Source of the DNA: Thermomicrobiales bacterium
GTDB lineage: Bacteria; Chloroflexota; Chloroflexia; Thermomicrobiales; UBA6265
Length of the DNA stretch: 9,968 nucleotides
Direction: 5' to 3'
Assembly (NCBI GenBank): GCA_030447145.1
Contig: JAUJLY010000072.1
Coordinates: forward strand, 1-9,968
The notes beneath the pieces are model-generated. The model was not told the DNA's origin, did not search any database, and worked only from the letters and a program-made list of their open reading frames with translations. The position numbers were made by a program, and so were the translations under genes. Shown piece by piece: positions 5,262 to 9,968 of this stretch (its first letter is position 1; the number at the start of each line of letters is the position of its first letter).

Positions 5262-7124
5262 ATGATCGATCAAACCGCCACTGATGTACTTACGCGCGCG
5301 GATGTCGCGGTCGAGGACACCTGGGATTTGTCCCAGATGTTCACGTCGGTTGAGGCGTGGGATGCCGCCGCGGAGGAGGCACCGGAGAAGGTTGCTCGCG
5401 TCGCTTCCTATCGAGGGCGCTTCGGCGAGGGGCCCACGGTGATCCGGGAGGCGCTGGACGCCCTGTATGAGGCGCAACAGCGGCTCCAGGTATTGATGGT
5501 GTACGCTGCGCTCCGCCGCGATGAGGACCAGACGAATCCCGATGCGATGGCGCGGTATGAGCGCGCAGTGGCGCTTTCGATCAAGGCGGGCGAGGAGCTG
5601 GCATTCGTCCAGCCTGAGCTGGTGAGCTTGCCCGGAGACGCTCTGCAGGCAGCGATCGAGAGCCCGGAGCTAACCGGGTACAGGCACCTACTGGAGGATC
5701 TGGAGCGGCAGCGGGCGCACGTCCTGTCAGCCGAGATCGAAGAGATCCTGGCTCAGATGGCGGATGTAACGCGGGCGCCGAGCGAGGTGTTCTCGGCGCT
5801 GGATAACGCCGATATCGAGTATGGAACCGTCGTCGATGAGGACGGAAACGAGGTGACGCTGACCAAGGGTCGGTACGGACAGCTGATGGAAAGCCGTGAC
5901 CGTGAGGTCCGGCGGAAGGCGGCGGAGAAGTTTGCCAAGCCCTATCTGGATCACACGTATACGCTGGCGACGCTGCACGGCTCCTCTGTGCGGAAGGATG
6001 TCGTTGGAGCGCGACTTCGTGGCTACGAGTCTGCCCAGCAGCAAGCGCTGTTCGATGACAACGTACCGGTATCCGTTTACTCCAACCTGACCAACACCGT
6101 TCGCGACTCTGCGCTTCCGATAGTCGCGCGTTACTTGGAACTGCGGCGACGGGCACTCGGCGTTGACAAGCTCAAGCGATACGATCTTCGGGTCCCCCTT
6201 GCTCCGGAGTCCCGTAAGCAGTATGGCTATCGGGACGCGGTGGAAATCGTGTTGAAGGGTGTCGGCGCACTCGGTGAGCAGTATGTGAACGACCTGCGGC
6301 ACGGGTTCGAATCCCGCTGGGTCGATGTTCACGAGACAAAGGGCAAGCGGTCGGGCGCGTACTCGTGGGGCGCGTACGGTGCGCCGCCGGTGATGTTGAT
6401 GAACTGGAACTCAACGCTCTCCGACGTCTTTACGCTCGCCCATGAGGCCGGACACGCGATGCACAGTTTCTATGCAGAGAAGGCACAGCCCATTCAGTAC
6501 GCAGGCTACAGCATCTTCCTCGCCGAGATTGCGTCGACTGTGAACGAGGTCCTGCTGTCATGGCACCTGCTGGCACAGGACGAGGGCAAGGACCCTGTGC
6601 AGCGGTTCAGCCTGCTCAACAGGTTTGCCGATACCTATGTTGGCACGGTGATTCGGCAGACAATGTTCGCCGAGTTTGAGCAGATGACGCACGCGGCAGT
6701 GGAGGCAGGCAACGCCCTGACACCCGACGTGCTCAGCGCGTTCTACAGCGACCTGAGTGGGAGCTATACGCCGGGTATCGATATCGACGAGGGAATCAGG
6801 ATCGAGTGGGGGCGGATTCCTCACTTTTATAATGCCTTCTACGTCTATCAGTACGCCACAGGGCTCTCCTCGGCGATCAATATCGCGACAGCCGTGCGGG
6901 ACGAGGGTGAGCCAGCCCGGGAGCGTTACCTGGCAATGCTGTCGGCCGGATCGTCGGATTACGCGATGAATGTGCTGAGGACCGCGGGCGTCGATCTGGA
7001 GACACCCGCTCCAATCCAGTCTGGTGTAGCCGAGTTCGATCGCGTCGTCTCCGAGCTTGAGTCACTCGCGGACGAAGGTGTGCTCGAGAAAGCGGCGGCG
7101 GCGCTCGAGGCAGAACAGGCATAG
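5262..7124 (+). CDS. pepF: M3 family oligoendopeptidase F (zinc metallopeptidase)
   Basis: This 620-residue cytoplasmic metallopeptidase is predicted to cut short oligopeptides; related enzymes act in peptide recycling and signal-peptide breakdown. The zinc site is the HEAGH of TLAHEAGHAMHSF: His394, catalytic Glu395 and His398, with Glu422 in the FLAEIASTVNE motif as the likely third ligand. The C-terminal GRIPHFYNAFYVYQYATG (His521 and nearby tyrosines) matches the substrate-stabilising segment of the family. The N-terminal helical region, about residues 20-200, matches the PepF N-terminal domain. Length is normal for the family (about 600). The ATG at 5262 has GAGGA eight bases upstream. 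No signal peptide is seen. The C-terminal tail is rich in Glu and Ala. The eda-like gene follows in the same direction after 119 bases and may be co-transcribed. Confidence 0.95.
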   Translation: MIDQTATDVLTRADVAVEDTWDLSQMFTSVEAWDAAAEEAPEKVARVASYRGRFGEGPTVIREALDALYEAQQRLQVLMVYAALRRDEDQTNPDAMARYERAVALSIKAGEELAFVQPELVSLPGDALQAAIESPELTGYRHLLEDLERQRAHVLSAEIEEILAQMADVTRAPSEVFSALDNADIEYGTVVDEDGNEVTLTKGRYGQLMESRDREVRRKAAEKFAKPYLDHTYTLATLHGSSVRKDVVGARLRGYESAQQQALFDDNVPVSVYSNLTNTVRDSALPIVARYLELRRRALGVDKLKRYDLRVPLAPESRKQYGYRDAVEIVLKGVGALGEQYVNDLRHGFESRWVDVHETKGKRSGAYSWGAYGAPPVMLMNWNSTLSDVFTLAHEAGHAMHSFYAEKAQPIQYAGYSIFLAEIASTVNEVLLSWHLLAQDEGKDPVQRFSLLNRFADTYVGTVIRQTMFAEFEQMTHAAVEAGNALTPDVLSAFYSDLSGSYTPGIDIDEGIRIEWGRIPHFYNAFYVYQYATGLSSAINIATAVRDEGEPARERYLAMLSAGSSDYAMNVLRTAGVDLETPAPIQSGVAEFDRVVSELESLADEGVLEKAAAALEAEQA

Positions 7125-7205
7125 TGCTTTGTGTCGACCACATCCTGAGGGAGACCGTCATGGTGTTCCTGGAGGGTGTCGCGTACACGGGGAGTGACAC
7201 CTACC

Positions 7206-7224
7206 CGCCAGCCTCGGGTTGGCG
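7206..7224 (+). other. Small hairpin in the leader of the aldolase gene
   Basis: CGCCAGCC (7206-7213) pairs with GGGTTGGCG-type sequence (7217-7224) with one G-T wobble and a three-base loop, about 20 bases before the preferred aldolase start. It may affect translation of the aldolase, or it may be chance in GC-rich DNA. Confidence 0.3.
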
Positions 7225-7231
7225 TATCGCC

Positions 7232-7237
7232 GAGGGG
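7232..7237 (+). promoter_or_regulatory. Ribosome binding site that supports the aldolase start at 7244
   Basis: GAGGGG lies six bases before ATG 7244. A competing site, GAGGGAG at 7147-7153, lies six bases before the in-frame ATG at 7160, so sequence alone does not fully exclude a longer protein. Confidence 0.6.
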
Positions 7238-7243
7238 ATCCAC

Positions 7244-7885
7244 ATGAAACGAGTGTTGGACCAACTGAGTCATCCCGGTGTGGTTGCCATTGTCCGTCTA
7301 AACGACTATTCCGCTGCTGTGGACCTGGTCCGAGCGCTGTACGAGGGCGGAATTCGGGCGGTGGAGTTCACCTACACCAATCCACGAGCAGGTAATGCGA
7401 TCTCCTCGGTTGTCGATGTGATGGGAGACGCTGTGGCGGTGGGGGCAGGAACTGTGCTCGACCCCGAGACGGCGAGAGCAGCGATGCTGCAGGGCGCGTC
7501 GTTCGTCGTGACCCCAACAACCAACATCGAAACGATCCGGATGTGCCGGCGCTATGATGTGCCGACGGTGATCGGTGCGTTTACTCCGACGGAGATGCTG
7601 ACCGCCTGGGAGGGTGGCGCGACATTCGTGAAGCTCTTCCCCGCGAGCGCTGTCGGTCCAAAATATATCAAGGATGTGCATGGCCCTTTGCCGCAGATCC
7701 CTATCATACCCACAGGTGGTGTCTCGCTCGAAAACTGCGCGGAGTTTATCAAGGCAGGTGCTGCTGGCGTCGCCATCGGAAGCAATCTGGTCGATGGGGA
7801 GACCGTCGCCGGCAAGGACTGGTCCCTGCTGACGGAGCGAGCGCGTGCGCTGGTCGATGCGGTGGCTCAAGCCCGTAGCGTGTAG
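7244..7885 (+). CDS. eda: KDPG/KHG aldolase (2-keto-3-deoxy-6-phosphogluconate aldolase family)
   Basis: This is a class I (Schiff-base) aldolase of the KDPG family. Such enzymes split 2-keto-3-deoxy-6-phosphogluconate into pyruvate and glyceraldehyde 3-phosphate, or 4-hydroxy-2-oxoglutarate into pyruvate and glyoxylate. The 213-residue TIM-barrel length is normal. Key residues are Glu41 in RAVEFTYTNP (proton transfer), Thr70 in VGAGTV, Pro91 region TPTTN (pyruvate binding), Lys130 in TFVKLFPAS (Schiff base) and PTGG at 156-159 with AIGS at 177-180 (phosphate binding). The E. coli enzyme has Arg after VTL in the strand that carries the catalytic Glu, while this one has Thr (FTYTNP), so the natural substrate may differ and specificity is uncertain. 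Family length favours ATG 7244 over GTG 7124 or ATG 7160. No sugar-acid dehydratase or kinase is seen nearby. Confidence 0.9.
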   Translation: MKRVLDQLSHPGVVAIVRLNDYSAAVDLVRALYEGGIRAVEFTYTNPRAGNAISSVVDVMGDAVAVGAGTVLDPETARAAMLQGASFVVTPTTNIETIRMCRRYDVPTVIGAFTPTEMLTAWEGGATFVKLFPASAVGPKYIKDVHGPLPQIPIIPTGGVSLENCAEFIKAGAAGVAIGSNLVDGETVAGKDWSLLTERARALVDAVAQARSV

Positions 7886-7942
7886 CGACCTTCCCCAAAC
7901 GGGTGGGCGGTACACACCCTGCGATGTGTGCGTGAACGAATA

Positions 7943-7985
7943 GGGACCGTCCCGCCCCCAGTTGGGGGCGGATCCCGACTGAAAC
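7943..7985 (+). repeat. Stable hairpin with the form of a single CRISPR-type repeat
   Basis: CCGCCCCC (7952-7959) pairs with GGGGGCGG (7964-7971) around AGTT, and GGGA (7943-7946) can pair with TCCC (7973-7976) outside an internal bulge. The segment 7949-7985 is 37 bases long, has a central GC-rich dyad and ends in GACTGAAAC, the typical 3' end of many type I CRISPR repeats. There is only one copy in the window and no cas gene, so it is not an array. It may instead end transcription of the aldolase gene, though no T-run follows, or form the 5' leader of the next gene, 16 bases downstream. Confidence 0.5.
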
Positions 7986-8001
7986 ACGATAAAGGCACGA
8001 G

Positions 8002-8286
8002 ATGGCACACGACGAGATTAGAATGCCGCTGCTGAAGCGGTTGGCTGAGCAGGCTATGAGCGATCAGGCATTCCGGGCGGAGGCAGGCGCCGATCTCGAT
8101 GGTGCGCTTGAGCGCCACGGGTACGACTTGAACGAGAGAGAGCTCGCGCTCGTTGGTCGATTCCGGGCAGCACTGGAGGAGGCCGGTGTGGACCTCTTCC
8201 TCAAGGATGAGATCGATCTGGACCAGATCTTTGCCGGGGACGATGGCGGCCATATCGAGCGAATGCTCGATAGCCGGGGCGGTTGA
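8002..8286 (+). CDS. Small NHLP-clan / Franean1_4349-like RiPP-precursor-type protein
   Basis: This is a 94-residue acidic protein without cysteine, signal peptide or membrane segment. Residues 11-60 read LLKRLAEQAMSDQAFRAEAG, then a DLDGALERHGYDLNEREL segment. This pattern (helix, then D-x-x-F-R, then a D-x-x-x-A-L motif, a hydrophobic 'GYDL' and an E-R-E-L helix) is the one seen in NHLP-clan leader domains, including the Os1348 and Franean1_4349 groups. The tail FLKDEIDLDQIFAGDDGG is followed by HIERMLDSRGG. The GG at 82-83 could be a leader cleavage site, leaving an 11-residue core, but this is speculative. No modification enzyme, protease or dedicated exporter lies beside it. AAAGG six to seven bases before ATG 8002 is a fair ribosome binding site. 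The family match is by eye. Confidence 0.65.
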   Translation: MAHDEIRMPLLKRLAEQAMSDQAFRAEAGADLDGALERHGYDLNERELALVGRFRAALEEAGVDLFLKDEIDLDQIFAGDDGGHIERMLDSRGG

Positions 8287-8313
8287 TCTCCTGCATTGGC
8301 CCCATAGGCTTCG

Positions 8314-9312
8314 CTAGGGTTCCGCCAGCAGGTCCCGGATTTCGTCCAGCGAAAGCCCGGCGCCTAGCGCGAGCATGAGAACAATACGGGCCTTGGGCGA
8401 GGGAAGATGTGGCGCCGGAATGACGCCCATCTGCTGAAGGTCAAATCCTCCACCACGTGCCCCGCCGGAGCCATACGTCGCAGCGAGGAAACCCCAGAGC
8501 ACACGAGTGGTGAGGACCACGGGAATCTCCGCGTCAAGCGCCCGCTCAATGCCCGGCAGCATCCCGGCCGGCACATTCCCCGCACCAGACCCTTCAAGCA
8601 CGATGCCCTTTGTCCCCTGATCGATCAGCCAGTCCAGAAGCGACGAGTCAGAACCGGAGACGGCTTTGATCACATGAACTGGACCGCCGAGCATGGGTAC
8701 ATCGAGGAACCGGCGCTTTGGCGCAGCGTGTAGGTAACGAAGGCCGATCGCCGGGATCAGCCCCATCGGCCCGTAGTCGGGCGAGAGAAAGGATGCAGGG
8801 TTGGTGGTGTTCGTCTTGACCAGGTAACGCGCCGCATGGACGGTTTCGTTCGCGACCAGGAGCGCCCCACGACCGATTGAATCGGGATCTGCTGCCACGG
8901 ATACGGCATCGAGCAAATTGCGGGGACCCTCTGCACCCAGCTCGCAGAGATTCCTCATCGCCGCGACAAAGACCACCGGTTTTTCCGACTCGACCAGCAA
9001 CTCGGCCATCACGCCCGTCTCCTCAACGGTGTCCGTGCCATGCGTGATAACCACACCGGCAATCTCTGGCCGGTCCAGTGTGGCACGGACCTCCTGCAAC
9101 AGGTCGAACATCATTGCCGGTGATATGTTCCAGCTATTGACCGAGATCCAGGGCTTGAGCTCGATGCGAGCGATGGCTGGGAAATCCGGGACCAGGGCAA
9201 TCAGATCCTCTGCGCTCTCGGCAGCCGAGACGGCACCCGTGTTCGGGTCGAGCCGGCTGCCAATGGTGCCACCGGTCGTGATGATAACGATCAGGGGAAG
9301 TGAGTGGATCAC
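8314..9312 (-). CDS. L-asparaginase (bacterial type I/II family)
   Basis: The enzyme hydrolyses L-asparagine to aspartate and ammonia. It has 332 residues, normal for the family. The first catalytic threonine is Thr13 in ITTGGTIGS. The second triad is in ITHGTDTVEETG (Thr93, Asp94) with Lys166 in YLVKTNTTNPASF, matching Thr89, Asp90 and Lys162 of E. coli AnsB. The AMR motif (AAMRNLCELGAEGPRNL, 118-134) is also present. The flexible-loop tyrosine of AnsB has no clear counterpart in the short SRLDPNTGAVSAAES loop. There is no signal peptide, so it is probably cytoplasmic. The start codon is GTG at 9312, overlapping the upp stop as GTGA with AGGAG five bases upstream inside upp, so translation is coupled. 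Glutaminase or D-amino acid activity cannot be excluded. Confidence 0.93.
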   Translation of the reverse strand: MIHSLPLIVIITTGGTIGSRLDPNTGAVSAAESAEDLIALVPDFPAIARIELKPWISVNSWNISPAMMFDLLQEVRATLDRPEIAGVVITHGTDTVEETGVMAELLVESEKPVVFVAAMRNLCELGAEGPRNLLDAVSVAADPDSIGRGALLVANETVHAARYLVKTNTTNPASFLSPDYGPMGLIPAIGLRYLHAAPKRRFLDVPMLGGPVHVIKAVSGSDSSLLDWLIDQGTKGIVLEGSGAGNVPAGMLPGIERALDAEIPVVLTTRVLWGFLAATYGSGGARGGGFDLQQMGVIPAPHLPSPKARIVLMLALGAGLSLDEIRDLLAEP

Positions 9313-9959
9313 TCCTGCTCCTGCCTTACCGTTCCGAAGAGCCGGTCACCGGCGTCGCCGAGGCCGGGACGAATGAAGTGATTCTCGTCCAGTTCGCGGT
9401 CCAGCACGGAAACATAGACATCGACATTGGGATGGCTTTGCTGCAACTCGTGAACGCCTTCCGGTGCAGCGATGATCCCGACAAACTTGATCCATGTCGC
9501 CCCCCATGCCTTGAGCACGCTTATGGCATCGCGAGCGGAGCCACCGGTTGCGAGCATCGGATCAAGCACGATGATCAGGTCGTCCGGGCATGTCTTGGGC
9601 AGTTTGTTGTAGTACGAGACCGGCTCGTGCGTCTGCTCATCCCGGTACATTCCGAGGTGCCAGACCTCTGAGTGAGGGATGATATCCGCGGCGGCCTCGA
9701 CCATACCGAGACCCGCGCGGATGATCGGCACGAGACCGATCCGCGGCTCCAGCTCAAAGCCCGTCGTCTCCTCGAGCGGCGTGCGATAGCGGAATGTGGC
9801 GAGCGGAACATCCGCCATCGCCTCATAGACGAGGAGTGACGTGCGCGCCCGCACGAGTTCCCGGAAGATGCGCGTAGCGGTTCGCTCGTCCGAAAGGCGG
9901 GTCTGCTTGTGCCGGGTCTGCGGATGAGTGCTGACGTGCGGGGTCGGACACTCGGCCAA
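9309..9959 (-). CDS. upp: Uracil phosphoribosyltransferase; 5' end uncertain at window edge
   Basis: This enzyme makes UMP from uracil and PRPP in pyrimidine salvage. Numbered from TTG at 9959, it has the N-terminal THPQTRHKQTRLSDERTATR (11-30) typical of UPRTases, RAGLGM (81-86), the PRPP-binding loop VLDPMLATGGSA (131-142) and the uracil-binding C-terminus GLGDAGDRLFGT (199-210). Length, about 209-216 residues, is normal. The frame stays open through the three codons up to the window edge, so TTG may be the start or the true start may lie outside. The conserved family sequence begins at about residue 8, so the TTG or a start only a few codons further up fits. It is followed by asparaginase with a four-base overlap, giving a two-gene operon. 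Aspartate from asparaginase could feed pyrimidine synthesis, but that link is inference. Confidence 0.94.
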   Translation of the reverse strand: MAECPTPHVSTHPQTRHKQTRLSDERTATRIFRELVRARTSLLVYEAMADVPLATFRYRTPLEETTGFELEPRIGLVPIIRAGLGMVEAAADIIPHSEVWHLGMYRDEQTHEPVSYYNKLPKTCPDDLIIVLDPMLATGGSARDAISVLKAWGATWIKFVGIIAAPEGVHELQQSHPNVDVYVSVLDRELDENHFIRPGLGDAGDRLFGTVRQEQE

Positions 9960-9968
9960 TCGTGGTGC

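Noticed and set aside
6300..6320. ACGGGTTCGAATCCCGC looks like a tRNA T-arm
   Set aside because: It lies inside the conserved PepF coding sequence (DLRHGFESRWVD). No matching acceptor, D or anticodon arms are found around it. It is a chance match.
2298..7124. ABC exporter plus M3 peptidase as a dedicated peptide export-processing system with the NHLP-like protein
   Set aside because: The exporter and pepF are divergent, each belongs to a common housekeeping or general family, and the NHLP-like gene lies beyond an unrelated aldolase gene. The ATPase has no peptidase domain. Proximity alone does not support it.
7298..8008. 236-residue minus-strand open frame opposite the aldolase
   Set aside because: It is antisense to a gene with clear catalytic motifs, and the translated sequence shows no domain-like pattern.

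Overview
The window is a gene-dense bacterial chromosomal segment of fairly high GC content. It carries nine protein genes that I can support, in short operons on both strands. No rRNA, tRNA, IS element or multi-unit CRISPR array is visible. The gene set suggests a Chloroflexota / Thermomicrobia-like bacterium: a zf-trcl plus CxxC-x17-CxxC zinc-ribbon protein, a COG4586/4587/3694-type ABC-2 exporter, a PepF-like M3 peptidase and a small NHLP-type protein. This is inference from gene content only and has low to moderate confidence.

Left part (1-1848). A class III PLP-dependent aminotransferase runs rightward, but its frame is cut by an in-frame TGA at 111-113. The conserved protein continues on both sides of that codon, so the gene is either a fresh pseudogene, a sequencing error or a readthrough case. 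A strong hairpin (1422-1453) separates it from a convergent gene for a small protein with two kinds of zinc ribbon.

Region 1849-2297 is non-coding and rich in repeats: a perfect 16-bp palindrome, a 22-bp imperfect inverted repeat and a 35-bp sequence repeated in tandem.

Centre (2298-5021, leftward). Two ABC-2 family permeases and one ATPase form an apparent three-gene exporter operon, in the order permease, permease, ATPase. The first two genes are spaced one base apart. The 240-bp region 5022-5261 holds the divergent control region, including a 40-nt imperfect inverted repeat.

Right part (5262-9968). Running rightward are an M3 oligoendopeptidase (PepF type), a KDPG/KHG aldolase (Eda type) and a 94-residue protein resembling NHLP-clan / Franean1_4349-type RiPP precursors. 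The small gene is preceded by a stable hairpin whose sequence has the shape of a single CRISPR repeat. Running leftward from the right edge are uracil phosphoribosyltransferase (upp, start possibly outside the window) and an L-asparaginase that overlaps it by four bases.

The clearest anomalies are the aminotransferase nonsense codon, the orphan NHLP-like gene with its CRISPR-repeat-like leader hairpin, and the repeat cluster at 2012-2198. I found no convincing complete new multi-gene system.
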